This document shows positions 9,227-17,467 of a DNA stretch of 56,556 nt, one piece after another. The notes below the pieces were generated by a model, which did not search any database, was not told the DNA's origin, and saw nothing but the letters and a program-made list of their open reading frames with translations. Position 1 is the first letter of the stretch; each line of letters begins with the position of its first letter. Both the position numbers and the translations under genes were made by a program. The stretch is from Clostridiales bacterium. GTDB taxonomy: Bacteria; Bacillota; Clostridia; Peptostreptococcales; Anaerovoracaceae. Where the stretch lies: assembly GCA_028725765.1 (NCBI GenBank), contig JAQYRL010000086.1, forward strand, positions 1-56,556, in the 5' to 3' direction.

Positions 9227-9230
9227 GGTT

Positions 9231-9319
9231 GCAGTAGAGTAAATATTGTGCGTTAAGTGTTATGGGATGGGATGTTGCCCATAGACGAAGGCGTGTCCGA
9301 CAAATGCAGATGCTTGCTG
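9231..9319 (+). promoter_or_regulatory. Tetrahydrofolate (THF) riboswitch aptamer
   Basis: The segment carries the conserved THF riboswitch core in order: AGAGTA, GCGTTAAGTG, a stem TATGGG/CCCATA (9261-9266, 9278-9283) closing the loop ATGGGATGTTG, and GACGAAG. The distance from AGAGTA to TTAAG (22 bases) equals that in the Streptococcus mutans folT element as I remember it. P1 can form between CAG-AG and CT-CTG at the two ends. The 3' strand (TGCAGATGC) departs from the usual TGCATCCGC pseudoknot partner, so the pseudoknot may be weaker or altered. The downstream gene is folT, the family's most common target. Confidence 0.82.
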
Positions 9320-9390
9320 AGTAGAAATACTATGCAGTACGACAGTTTTTGTGAGTGTAGATGCTTTGCGATTGCTAATGTTATGCTAGT

Positions 9391-9435
9391 GCAGAGATTT
9401 TGCGAACCCAAATGCTCTGTGAGTTTGATTGTTTT
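9391..9435 (+). terminator. Riboswitch expression-platform terminator
   Basis: GCAGAGATTT (9391-9400) pairs with AAATGCTCTGT (9410-9420, one bulged G, one G-U pair), followed by GAGTTTGATTGTTTTG. It lies between the THF aptamer and folT, where a ligand-controlled terminator is expected. The remaining leader (9320-9390 and 9436-9560) has repeated ATGC-type phrases but nothing else I recognise. Confidence 0.5.
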
Positions 9436-9573
9436 GTTGAACACACTGCGATGCAATATTGCGTCCACTACTACACCGAAATTTTTATGTTATAAGGGGC
9501 GTTAATACGTGAATTCTAATCGTCTTCTTAAGGTGTAGTTTTTGGAAAAATGCACTTGAAAGGAGATTTTTTT

Positions 9574-10095
9574 ATGCGTAAAAATTCTACATCACAGCTT
9601 GTTACAATCGCTGTATTCATTGCAATCGAAGTTATTTTAACTCGATTTTTGTCAATTCAAACCCCTATAGTTAGGCTTGGTTTCGGCTTTTTGCCTGTTG
9701 CCATGCTTGCGATTCTTTATGGTCCTATTTGGGCTGGCGTTGCCTATGCCATTGGAGATATCCTCGGGATGCTCATCTGGCCTAGCGGTAGTTTCTTCTT
9801 TGGCTTTACACTTTCAGCCTTTCTTACCGGGATGATCTATGGCTTCTTTTTCAAAAATCATGATGTTAGGTTGCCAAAGGTGCTTATTGCTTGCGCACTG
9901 GTTTGTTTTGTGATAAATCTGGGGCTTGACACGGTTTGGCTGTCGATTTTGCAGGGGCAGGCATATCTTGCTATTTTGCCTGCAAGGATTTTAAAGGCAG
10001 CTATTGCTTATGTGCTTCAGGTTACATTGATTCCTATTGTTTACCACGGAGTTGTAAAACACATCCCAGCTCTGAGGGCACAATCTGAGGCTTAA
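9574..10095 (+). CDS. folT: ECF transporter substrate-binding (S) component for folate
   Basis: A 173-residue polytopic membrane protein of the ECF S-component family: about six hydrophobic segments and the characteristic N-terminus with RLGFGFLPVAMLAILYGPIW, then AGVAYAIGDILG. It binds folate and works with shared EcfT/EcfA/EcfA' subunits, which are not in the window. Folate specificity rests on resemblance to FolT and on the THF riboswitch upstream. The start at 9574 is chosen over an in-frame ATG at 9550 because AAAGGAG lies 8 bases before it. It is a single-gene transcript ending in the hairpin at 10177. The stop-codon region is tandemly duplicated (10072-10144). Confidence 0.9.
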   Translation: MRKNSTSQLVTIAVFIAIEVILTRFLSIQTPIVRLGFGFLPVAMLAILYGPIWAGVAYAIGDILGMLIWPSGSFFFGFTLSAFLTGMIYGFFFKNHDVRLPKVLIACALVCFVINLGLDTVWLSILQGQAYLAILPARILKAAIAYVLQVTLIPIVYHGVVKHIPALRAQSEA

Positions 10096-10144
10096 GCCCT
10101 ACATTACTGAGGGCACAAGCTGAAGAAGCGTAAGCCCTACATTA
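10072..10144 (+). repeat. Tandem duplication of the folT stop-codon region
   Basis: The segment from CTGAGGGCACAA to GCCCTACATTA occurs twice in direct succession: 10072-10106 (35 bases, including the folT stop codon) and 10107-10144 (38 bases). The second copy is non-coding. Confidence 0.85.
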
Positions 10145-10176
10145 TCATTTAGCGAAATACTGTTTGAAATGAAAGG

Positions 10177-10224
10177 CCCGTAGTCCTCAATTATGGTTTT
10201 TGCTTGAGGATTACGGGTCTTTTT
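10177..10224 (+). terminator. Terminator of folT (first and longest hairpin of the array)
   Basis: CCCGTAGTCCTCAA (10177-10190) pairs with TTGAGGATTACGGG (10204-10217) over 14 bp with one G-U pair and is followed by TCTTTTTG. This is a strong Rho-independent terminator for folT. Confidence 0.85.
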
Positions 10225-10460
10225 GACGAATTCGAAAATATTACCGTAATTTTTTGCGATGGATTACGGGTCAAATCGCAAGAATCTAAAAATCTACCGT
10301 AATTTTTCATCAGCTTTACGGGTCATTTTACAAAATCCGAGAATTATACCGTAAATTTAACAAGGTGTTTACGGGTCTTTTGACAAAAATTGAAATTTCT
10401 ACCGTAAATGGAGCAAAAATTTACGGGTCTTTTTGTGAAAATCGAAATTTTTACCGTAAA
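10177..10460. repeat. Array of tandem terminator-like hairpins, about 52-53 bp apart
   Basis: Five hairpins share the arms CCGTAA...TTACGGGTC. CCGTA occurs at 10178, 10244, 10297, 10349, 10402 and 10454 (intervals 66, 53, 52, 53, 52); the sixth copy lacks its 3' arm. The stems covary: CCGTAAT pairs with ATTACGG, CCGTAAA with TTTACGG, while the loops are unrelated. Each 3' arm is followed by TC and a mostly T-rich run (TCTTTTTG, TCATTTTA, TCTTTTGA). The array fills the gap between the convergent folT and metA-aspartokinase genes. Confidence 0.85.
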
Positions 10461-10472
10461 TGCTGAAATCAT

Positions 10473-12758
10473 TTAAATCACATGCCCTACGAAGTTGTTG
10501 TATATTGAGTTAATTGCCTCGACATAATTGTCTTCGGACACACCAATCAAAATATTGTATCTCCTTGGGCCGTGGTCTATGAGTTTTACATTTATCCTTC
10601 GCATAGATAGCGAATTTAGTACGCGCACTGCAATGTCAGGCGTAGTCGCTAGATTCCTGCCAATTACTGCTATGATCGCAAAATCATTATCTACTGAAAT
10701 TTTTGTATCTTTAATATAGCTGTCTAAACTGCTTTCGACAAAGGTTTTGACATCAGAAATCCCTCTAAGCTGTGATTTATCAACAATAATAGTAAGAGAA
10801 TCAATCTCAGCAAGTGAATGCTCAATTGACACACCATGCATCGACAATCTATGAATGACCTCACCCCTGAGATGAGGATCCTCGTTTAGATTCTCCTTTT
10901 CTATTAGAATACTCATAAGATTAGTTTTGCCTGTAATCCCTGTAACAAGGTCGCCACTTCGATAATAGTCCGCATTTTTAACAATGAGAGTACCTGGCTC
11001 TTCAGGCTGTTTTGTATTCTTAATATTTATCGGAATTCCGACATCTCTAACTGGCTTGATTGCACTCTGGTGCATAACTTCAGCACCCATGTATGCCATC
11101 TCCCTGATTTCCTTATAGGTTATTACAGGCAAGGTCACAGGATTATTTACAATCGTCGGATCAGCCATCAAAATTCCTGGAACATCTGTCCAGTTCTCAT
11201 ATAGATCTGATCCAGAAGCCGCTGCAACAATCGCACCCGTAACATCGGAGCCACCCCTTGAAAACGCGACTATTTTGTTAGCGTAGCTTCCGCCATAAAA
11301 GCCTGGGATCACCGCAGTCTGTGTCATTTTGAGTTTTTCAGCAAGCATGCTCTGACTTTCTTCCGCCATCAGATTACCCTCAGCGTCAAATTTTATGTAT
11401 TCTTCGGGATTGATGAGCTCACGTCCTAGATATTCTGACATGATTTTTGCGGAGAAATATTCGCCACGTGTAATTACAAAATCTCTTTCTACATCGCCAG
11501 AGTCGACTTTCTCTTTTAGGTCTTGAATGTCCTGATCCAAGATGAAATCAATCCTCAAGCCTTCGCTAATTTCCATAAATCTGCGCCTTACCTCGCGAAT
11601 TAGCTCCCCTGCATCATCACCCGAGTTTGCGGCTTCGTATATTTCAAGCAAAAGATCCGTTATTTTTGCATCGCTTTTGAATCTCCTGCCTGGTGCTGAA
11701 ACTACGACATATCTCCGCCTTTTATCGGCCTCTATGATTTCCTTAACCCGCTTAAAGCAATTCGCGTTTGCCAGCGAGCTTCCTCCAAATTTAGCTGTAA
11801 CCGTGTCTCCTCTTTGGCTGATCATCGTCCAGTTTTCATCCATTGTAATCTGCTCGATATTGTATGGGGTCGACTGGTAAACAAAATAGTTGAGCCAGTT
11901 GCTGTAAAGCAGGTTCGCACTCGATCTCCATGTCACGATTGGCGACATGCTATCATCATCGCTAGGAAAATAATTTTTCGGAAGTGCTGGCTCAATTCCC
12001 TGATTTTTGTCTCTAAAATATTCATTCTTCAGAGTATCGGCATCGTATTCTGAGTGACCCATGATGAAGAACTGCCTGTCATTCTTAGATTTCACCGCAT
12101 AAACACCTGCTTCATCTGACGAAGATAGAATTTCAAGCGAAGGGATATTCTCAATGTCCTCTCGCCTTACTTCTGTATTCCTTGAATGTGGGGCCATAAA
12201 CTCATCGTCAAATCCACGGAAGAGCATGCTCCCTTTCTTTTCGACCACATGAGAAAAAATCCCAGATAATTTGGTATCAAGGTGATATTTTTTTATACCA
12301 TAATGATAGTACAAACCAGCCTGCGCACCCCAACATATATGAAAAGTGCTGTGCACGTGACTCTTTGACCACTCCATAATCTCACAGAGTTCATCCCAGT
12401 ATTCGACCTCAGAAAAATCAAGGTTTTCAACGGGCGCACCTGTGATAATCATTCCATCATAGTATTTTGATTTTACCTGAGAGAATGTCTGATAAAACGC
12501 CAGCATATGCTCCTGTGATATGTTTTTCGCCTTATGACTAGCCGTTTGAAGAAGCTCGAGTTCAACCTGAAGCGGAGTATTACCAAGGAGTCTAGTGAGC
12601 TGTGTCTCTGTTTCAATTTTGGTTGGCATCAAGTTTAAAATCAAAATTTTAAGCGGCCTTATGTCCTGAGTCATCGCCCTTGTATCAGTCATCACAAAAA
12701 TATTTTCTCTTGTTAGTGTCTTGACCGCTGGTAAATTATTAGGTACTTTGATTGGCAT
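10473..12758 (-). CDS. Fusion of homoserine O-acetyltransferase (MetA) and aspartate kinase
   Basis: A continuous 761-residue frame. Residues 1 to about 305 are a complete MetA: catalytic Cys142 (HICWGAQAG), His235 and Glu237 (MGHSEYD) all fall at the family's own numbering. Glu111 (ITGAPVEN) predicts acetyl-CoA rather than succinyl-CoA as donor, as reported for the Bacillus cereus enzyme. Residues about 320-761 are an aspartokinase: KFGGSSL near the start, VVVSAPG, a [10 protein letters not shown] segment and two C-terminal ACT domains ([10 protein letters not shown]..., [10 protein letters not shown]...), which suggest allosteric control by an end product. Separate MetA proteins are about 300 residues and aspartokinases about 400-450, so both halves are full length. 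The gene follows metY, which uses O-acetylhomoserine. The fusion places an early and a committing step of methionine synthesis on one chain. Confidence 0.92.
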   Translation of the reverse strand: MPIKVPNNLPAVKTLTRENIFVMTDTRAMTQDIRPLKILILNLMPTKIETETQLTRLLGNTPLQVELELLQTASHKAKNISQEHMLAFYQTFSQVKSKYYDGMIITGAPVENLDFSEVEYWDELCEIMEWSKSHVHSTFHICWGAQAGLYYHYGIKKYHLDTKLSGIFSHVVEKKGSMLFRGFDDEFMAPHSRNTEVRREDIENIPSLEILSSSDEAGVYAVKSKNDRQFFIMGHSEYDADTLKNEYFRDKNQGIEPALPKNYFPSDDDSMSPIVTWRSSANLLYSNWLNYFVYQSTPYNIEQITMDENWTMISQRGDTVTAKFGGSSLANANCFKRVKEIIEADKRRRYVVVSAPGRRFKSDAKITDLLLEIYEAANSGDDAGELIREVRRRFMEISEGLRIDFILDQDIQDLKEKVDSGDVERDFVITRGEYFSAKIMSEYLGRELINPEEYIKFDAEGNLMAEESQSMLAEKLKMTQTAVIPGFYGGSYANKIVAFSRGGSDVTGAIVAAASGSDLYENWTDVPGILMADPTIVNNPVTLPVITYKEIREMAYMGAEVMHQSAIKPVRDVGIPINIKNTKQPEEPGTLIVKNADYYRSGDLVTGITGKTNLMSILIEKENLNEDPHLRGEVIHRLSMHGVSIEHSLAEIDSLTIIVDKSQLRGISDVKTFVESSLDSYIKDTKISVDNDFAIIAVIGRNLATTPDIAVRVLNSLSMRRINVKLIDHGPRRYNILIGVSEDNYVEAINSIYNNFVGHVI

Positions 12759-12838
12759 CTATATTCTCTCTTTTCTTTTCGTTACTATATTACAACAATA
12801 TATATTCCGAGAACGATTACGTATTTTGTTTTAACACA

Positions 12839-12847
12839 ATTATAACA
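12839..12847 (-). promoter_or_regulatory. Candidate extended -10 promoter of metA-aspartokinase
   Basis: The minus strand reads TGTTATAAT (12847-12839), an extended -10 element. No good -35 hexamer is seen at 17 bases. It lies in the gap between metY and the fusion gene, so the fusion may be transcribed on its own as well as with metY. Confidence 0.35.
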
Positions 12848-12873
12848 GGTGTATCCCGTAAATACTATATTCT

Positions 12874-12915
12874 AACATCCTTAATTATTCGCTTAACATC
12901 CTTGATTATTCGCTT
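12874..12915 (-). repeat. Tandem 21-bp duplication across the metY stop codon
   Basis: Bases 12874-12894 and 12895-12915 are direct repeats with one mismatch. The second carries the last codons and the stop of metY; the first is the non-coding copy immediately downstream. Confidence 0.85.
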
Positions 12916-14177
12916 ATCTGGTCTAATGCTTGCTTAAGGTCATCTATTATATCTGAAACATCTTCAAGGCCCACAGACACTCTAACCATCCCTGGTGCAA
13001 TGCCTGCTGCCACAAGTTGCTCATCTGTAAGCTGCCTATGAGTTTCTCCTGCAGGGTGCAAAACACAGGTTCTTATGTCCGCAACGTGCACCTCGTTTGA
13101 TGCGAGTTTGAGACTGTCCATGAATTTTATTGCCTTGTCTCTTCCGCCCTTGATTACGATTGAAATTACTCCACTTGCACCTTTTAGATACTTATTTGCA
13201 AGCTCGTGATACTTATCGCCTTCAAGACCAGGATAACTAATAGATTCTATTTCTTCTCTGCTCTTTAAAAATTCCGCAACCTCTAGAGCGTTCTTGCAAT
13301 ATTGTTTCATCCGAAGTCCCAGCGTTTCAAGTCCAAGGTTCAAAAGGAAGGCTGAATGTGCAGCAGGATAGCATCCAAAGTCTCTCATCAGCTGCATTCT
13401 CGCTTTTAGGATGTATGCGAGTTTTCCATATGTTCCTACGTAGGTTATACCGTGATATGATTCATCAGGCTCAACCATCTCAGGGAATTTGCCCGAACCA
13501 GCCCAGTCGAATTTCCCGCTGTCAACAATCACTCCGCCACCTTGAACCGCGTGACCATCCATGTATTTTGTTGTGGAATGAGTTACTATATCTGCACCAA
13601 ACTCAATTGGTTTACAAAGTATTGGTGTTGCAAAAGTGTTGTCTACGATTAGCGGAATATTATGCTTGTGAGCTACCTTTGCAAACTTTTCGATATCAAG
13701 AACTGAAATAGCTGGATTTGCAATTGTTTCTCCAAAGATTGCCTTGGTGTTAGGATGCACTGCCTTATCAATTTCATCTTCGGATGCATCAACATCTACA
13801 TAGTAGCAATCAATACCGAGTTTTTTCAATGTGTACGAGAATAGATTAATCGTTCCACCGTAAATCTGGCTTGAAGCAACAACGCTGTCTCCCGCACTAC
13901 AAATATTGAGTATAGCAAGTAAGTTAGCTGCCTGGCCTGATGAAGTGCACATTGCAGCGATTCCCCCTTCAAGGTCAGCTATTTTTTCTTCGACTGCCAT
14001 TACCGTCGGATTCGCAAAACGGCTGTAGATTAGATTCTTTGTTGGGTCATCAAAAACTGCTGCAACATCATCTGTTGAGTCAAATACATATGTAGTGCTT
14101 TGAACTATAGGCACCACCCTAGGCTCTGAATTTTTTGGAGTATATCCTGCGTGTAAACATTTTGTATTGTCCTTCAT
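12906..14177 (-). CDS. metY: O-acetylhomoserine sulfhydrylase
   Basis: A 423-residue PLP enzyme of the Cys/Met metabolism family. It converts O-acetylhomoserine and sulfide to homocysteine in the cytoplasm. Visible landmarks are the N-terminal KCLHAGYTP, the substrate-loop phrase YSRFANPTV, IVDNTFATP, the PLP lysine K204 in THSTTKYMDGH and the C-terminal RTCVLHPAGETHRQL. The length fits MetY (about 425) rather than the shorter cystathionine synthases. The acetyl preference predicted for the adjacent MetA domain agrees with this assignment. No SAM riboswitch or T-box is seen in the 39-base gap upstream. Confidence 0.93.
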   Translation of the reverse strand: MKDNTKCLHAGYTPKNSEPRVVPIVQSTTYVFDSTDDVAAVFDDPTKNLIYSRFANPTVMAVEEKIADLEGGIAAMCTSSGQAANLLAILNICSAGDSVVASSQIYGGTINLFSYTLKKLGIDCYYVDVDASEDEIDKAVHPNTKAIFGETIANPAISVLDIEKFAKVAHKHNIPLIVDNTFATPILCKPIEFGADIVTHSTTKYMDGHAVQGGGVIVDSGKFDWAGSGKFPEMVEPDESYHGITYVGTYGKLAYILKARMQLMRDFGCYPAAHSAFLLNLGLETLGLRMKQYCKNALEVAEFLKSREEIESISYPGLEGDKYHELANKYLKGASGVISIVIKGGRDKAIKFMDSLKLASNEVHVADIRTCVLHPAGETHRQLTDEQLVAAGIAPGMVRVSVGLEDVSDIIDDLKQALDQISE

Positions 14178-14216
14178 ATTAAAACCTCTTCTATTTAAAT
14201 CTTTTCTATTATCTTA

Positions 14217-14459
14217 TTATATTACAACTTCATACATTCCTTGTGCATCTTCTTTTCGAGTTCCTTCACTCAATTTTAGAACCTTGACCGAGATCGAGCT
14301 GTTCCCGAATTCTATGTGAATAATATCGCCGATTTCTACTTCGCTACCTGCCTTTGCCTGCTTGTTATTGATGCTTACTCTTCCTTGATCACAGGCTTCT
14401 TTTGCTACCGTTCTTCTTTTTATAAGCCTGGAATTTTTTAAGAATTTGTCAACTCTCAT
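14217..14459 (-). CDS. rqcP: S4-domain RNA-binding protein, RqcP/YabO family
   Basis: A small S4-fold protein (80 residues from the chosen start) beginning MRVDKFLKNSRLIKRRTVAK, very close to B. subtilis YabO/RqcP, which assists ribosome-associated quality control (alanine tailing with RqcH on stalled 50S subunits). The start at 14459 matches the family N-terminus; an in-frame ATG at 14492 would add 11 residues but has no ribosome binding site. The neighbours hup, mazG, a yabM-like flippase and mfd reproduce the Bacillus context, which supports the assignment. Confidence 0.85.
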   Translation of the reverse strand: MRVDKFLKNSRLIKRRTVAKEACDQGRVSINNKQAKAGSEVEIGDIIHIEFGNSSISVKVLKLSEGTRKEDAQGMYEVVI

Positions 14460-14510
14460 AGTGATTTTTGCGTCTCCATTGCAACTCTTCATACTATCAT
14501 CATTTCTAAT

Positions 14511-14544
14511 ATTAAAATGTAAAGAGGCGACCTAAGCCGCCCCT
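14511..14544 (-). terminator. Terminator after hup
   Basis: On the minus strand AGGGGCGGC (14544-14536) pairs with GTCGCCTCT (14531-14523) around a TTAG loop, with two G-U pairs, followed by TTACATTTT. It lies between hup and rqcP and may limit read-through. Confidence 0.7.
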
Positions 14545-14570
14545 AAAATTCAAACTATATTTTTTAAAAG

Positions 14571-14852
14571 CTATTTTGCATTAACAGCATCCTTAAGTGC
14601 TTTACCTGCTTTAAATACAGGAGCCTTAGAAGCTGCAATCTTGATGATTTCATCAGGTTTTCTAGGGTTTCTGCCCTGTCTTGCTTTTCTCTGTCTAGTT
14701 TCAAAAGTACCAAATCCGATAAGTCTAACTTCTTCACCTTTTACCAAAGTTTCCTGAATTGTGGAAAGTACAGCATTTACAGCTGCTTCTGCATCCTTTT
14801 TCTTAAGATTTGTCTTCTCTGCTACTGCAGCAACCAATTCTGTTTTGTTCAT
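14571..14852 (-). CDS. hup: HU-type DNA-binding protein
   Basis: A 93-residue nucleoid protein. It starts [20 protein letters not shown], has the arm signature [18 protein letters not shown] and ends [13 protein letters not shown], all typical of HU. The start at 14852 is fixed by AGGAGG five bases upstream; the open frame extends further upstream only because it overlaps the mazG end. Its place between mazG and rqcP matches other Firmicutes. A terminator follows. Confidence 0.95.
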   Translation of the reverse strand: MNKTELVAAVAEKTNLKKKDAEAAVNAVLSTIQETLVKGEEVRLIGFGTFETRQRKARQGRNPRKPDEIIKIAASKAPVFKAGKALKDAVNAK

Positions 14853-14883
14853 AAATTCCTCCTTAAAACAATTAAAGTTAAAG

Positions 14884-15726
14884 TTACTTTGACAAGTCCT
14901 GCTTAGCCCTTTGCCATAGCAACTCCAGTTTGTCAACACGCATCTCTTCCAGCTTAAGATTATCTTTGGAAGCTATCTCCTCCATCTTGCTGAACCTTTT
15001 TATAAATTTATCGGCTGATGCTTTAAGCGCCAGTTCCGGATTAATACTTAGAAAACGTGATACGTTGACAACTGAGAAAAGTAAGTCCCCAAGTTCTTCT
15101 TCCATATGTTCAGCCGAACCTTCAGATATTGCTTCTTTGAGCTCATTAAACTCTTCCAAAACTTTTTCGAGCGCACCATCCTTCTCGTCCCAATCAAAGC
15201 CAACCTTAGCGGCCCTCTTTTGAAGTTTAAAACTTCTAGTAAGAGACGGCAATGCTCTCGGAACATCTTCAAGTTTTGCTGCCACTGTTTCCGTAGAATG
15301 TTCCTTACTCTTGATATTCTCCCATTTTTCAAGCACTTTGTCAACAGTTTTTGCTTTTTTATCCTCATTTTCCGCAGAAAAAACGTGAGGATGCCGTCTA
15401 ATCATCTTTTCGCATTCCTCATTCAGTACATCTTTTAACTCAAATTCTCCGTTCTCTGAAGCCAAATTCGAGTGGAAAACGACATGCAAAGTTATGTCCC
15501 CAAGTTCTTCTCTTAGGTTATCCATGTCTCCCCTATCTATTGCATCTACTGCCTCATAGATTTCTTCAATCATAGCCCCTCTGAGACTTTCATGTGTCTG
15601 CTCTCTGTCCCATGGGCATTTTTTCCTAAGCACAGAAACGATGTCATACAGTCTTCTTATCGCCTCCTCCAGCGTTTCAGCCTTTTTTAAAAAATGCTCA
15701 TATTCAGTTAACATTTTATATTCCAA
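14884..15726 (-). CDS. mazG: Nucleoside triphosphate pyrophosphohydrolase
   Basis: A 280-residue MazG protein with two tandem MazG domains (about 18-115 and 155-265). Each carries the metal-binding pattern: [11 protein letters not shown] with [10 protein letters not shown], and [10 protein letters not shown] with [19 protein letters not shown] is the family hallmark. It hydrolyses non-canonical or excess NTPs to NMP and pyrophosphate. The B. subtilis counterpart YabN also has an N-terminal methylase domain, which is absent here. The TTG start is favoured because GAGGTGG lies a few bases before it; ATG at 15714 is the alternative. Confidence 0.92.
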   Translation of the reverse strand: MEYKMLTEYEHFLKKAETLEEAIRRLYDIVSVLRKKCPWDREQTHESLRGAMIEEIYEAVDAIDRGDMDNLREELGDITLHVVFHSNLASENGEFELKDVLNEECEKMIRRHPHVFSAENEDKKAKTVDKVLEKWENIKSKEHSTETVAAKLEDVPRALPSLTRSFKLQKRAAKVGFDWDEKDGALEKVLEEFNELKEAISEGSAEHMEEELGDLLFSVVNVSRFLSINPELALKASADKFIKRFSKMEEIASKDNLKLEEMRVDKLELLWQRAKQDLSK

Positions 15727-15800
15727 TTTGCCACCTCGCTATTTCTGACTAAATGCCGCTAAGTTTCAATTCTCCTATTTATTCTTCATAGCATGAATAC

Positions 15801-17426
15801 CTATGCACCGAATTTTCTCATAATTTTTGACAGTTTCTTAAGGCGAGGAAACGATTCAATTTCCTCAACTTTGATGGCTCTAACCATAATGATTGCAACA
15901 AAATATGTTACTCCGCCTAAGATAATTGCCACAGCTGTAGCTATTTTGCTGCCTATAAACGGATTTGCTAAAGCCCATACAAGTCTTGAAACCACTGCCA
16001 TTATAATAGAAGCAATTGCAGGCTTTGCAAACGTCGCAGTAAAATCAATTTTTACACCTGTCGTTTTCTTAATATCCCTAAAATTCAGCACAAATGCAAT
16101 TGTATATGCTGTCATTGTTGCAATAGCAGCCCCGTTTATCCCTATGGTTTTAATTCCAACTAAGGTATATGTCAAAACAATCTTAAAAACTGCTCCAATT
16201 GCGAGATTCCTAACAGGTCTTGTCTGCTTATTTATGGCCTGTAGAATACCTGCAGTTGTTTGTGATAATGCTAGGAAAACAACTCCTACACCTAGGAGCA
16301 TCAGGGTATTTATAGCATCATTAACAGCTTGCTCCTGATTGAAATATAGAGTTTTGAGGATCGGCTCTGCAAGTGCAATTATGCCAAACGCCGACGGAAA
16401 AGCCATAATCATAGTAGTCCTGAGTCCAAGCCTAATATTTGAACGGGTCTCTTCAAAATGTTTTGTTTGAAATTTACCGGATATAGCTGGAACAAGACTT
16501 CCTGCAACTGCCGCTGTAAAAATTTGTGGAAGTCCAATAATAGGTATAACAAATCCGGTGAATAGCCCATAGAGGCTCTTTGCTTTTTCTATTCCCATTC
16601 CACCAGCTGTCAATCTATTTATTATTAGGGTTGCATCTATCAAGTTCATGATTGGCATTATTTCAGCACCAATAACAATCGGAACTGCAATCAATATGAT
16701 TTTTTTGATTATAACCTTTGTACTATCCACATAGGGATCATGAGCCAGAATCTTCCTCTTAAAAACAGGCTGATTGAAGAACAAAATAACCAACATCAAA
16801 ATTAGTGCAACAAAGGAGCCAGCTGTCGCACCAAAGGCTGCTCCTGCCGCTGCATGATGAAAGCCTTTTGAAACAAGTGCAAAAGCAAGTGAAATACCAA
16901 CTATTGCTCTCACCAGCTGCTCGGTTACTTCTGAAAGTGCTGACGGATTCATATTCTGCCTGCCCTGGAAGAACCCCCTATGAGCCGCCAGTAGTGACAC
17001 TAGAAAAATTGCAGGTGAAATTGCTCTCAATGCATAGGCTGCGTCAGGGTTACCCATCTTGGTTGCAATCATGTCGCTTCCGAAGTAACAAATTAGAAAA
17101 CCTGTTCCACCAACGACAGCCATTATTGCAGCGGATATATGATAAATTTTATGTGCATTCTTATACTGGCCAAGAGCTATTTTTTCGGCTACTAGCCTTG
17201 AAATTGCAACGGGCATACCCGATGTAGCAAGAACTAGAAGTGTTCCATAAATTGCATAGGCATAAGAATAGTAAGACATCCCCGTATCTCCTATGAGATT
17301 GGCGACGGGAATTCTAAAAACTGCACCTATTACTTTTACAATAATGCCCGCGATTCCAAGGATAGCTGCACCCTTTATTATTTTCTTGCCGGACTCTGTA
17401 CCCGGATTGATTTTTTGATCACTCAT
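15801..17426 (-). CDS. Polysaccharide/lipid flippase, MurJ/SpoVB (YabM) family
   Basis: A 541-residue integral membrane protein with about fourteen hydrophobic segments and the MOP-superfamily start (KKIIKGAAILGIAGIIVKVIGA, read here in two halves). RGFFQGRQNMNPSALSEVTEQ is characteristic of the YabM/YtgP/SpoVB group. Members flip lipid-linked oligosaccharides, and some act as MurJ (lipid II flippase). Its position between mfd and mazG is that of B. subtilis yabM, but with no second homologue in view the exact substrate cannot be decided. Confidence 0.85.
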   Translation of the reverse strand: MSDQKINPGTESGKKIIKGAAILGIAGIIVKVIGAVFRIPVANLIGDTGMSYYSYAYAIYGTLLVLATSGMPVAISRLVAEKIALGQYKNAHKIYHISAAIMAVVGGTGFLICYFGSDMIATKMGNPDAAYALRAISPAIFLVSLLAAHRGFFQGRQNMNPSALSEVTEQLVRAIVGISLAFALVSKGFHHAAAGAAFGATAGSFVALILMLVILFFNQPVFKRKILAHDPYVDSTKVIIKKIILIAVPIVIGAEIMPIMNLIDATLIINRLTAGGMGIEKAKSLYGLFTGFVIPIIGLPQIFTAAVAGSLVPAISGKFQTKHFEETRSNIRLGLRTTMIMAFPSAFGIIALAEPILKTLYFNQEQAVNDAINTLMLLGVGVVFLALSQTTAGILQAINKQTRPVRNLAIGAVFKIVLTYTLVGIKTIGINGAAIATMTAYTIAFVLNFRDIKKTTGVKIDFTATFAKPAIASIIMAVVSRLVWALANPFIGSKIATAVAIILGGVTYFVAIIMVRAIKVEEIESFPRLKKLSKIMRKFGA

Positions 17427-17467
17427 TATATAATTATTCCTTCTACAAAAGCCACAAAATTACCGCC

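Noticed and set aside
9120..9230. Insertion-sequence end or attachment site upstream of folT, suggested by the repeated TTGTGTC phrase
   Set aside because: Only a short imperfect direct repeat is present, with no transposase, inverted ends or integrase nearby; promoter elements explain the second copy.
9257..9505. 82-codon, Cys-rich plus-strand open frame and the 71-codon minus-strand frame opposite it
   Set aside because: They lie across the THF aptamer and leader, have no ribosome binding site, and their apparent cysteines follow from repeated TGC phrases in the RNA.
10177..10460. Tandem repeats at 10.2-10.5 kb as a CRISPR array
   Set aside because: Intervals between the conserved arms are short and diverged, units are imperfect and form terminator-like hairpins with a T-rich tail; no cas genes are present.
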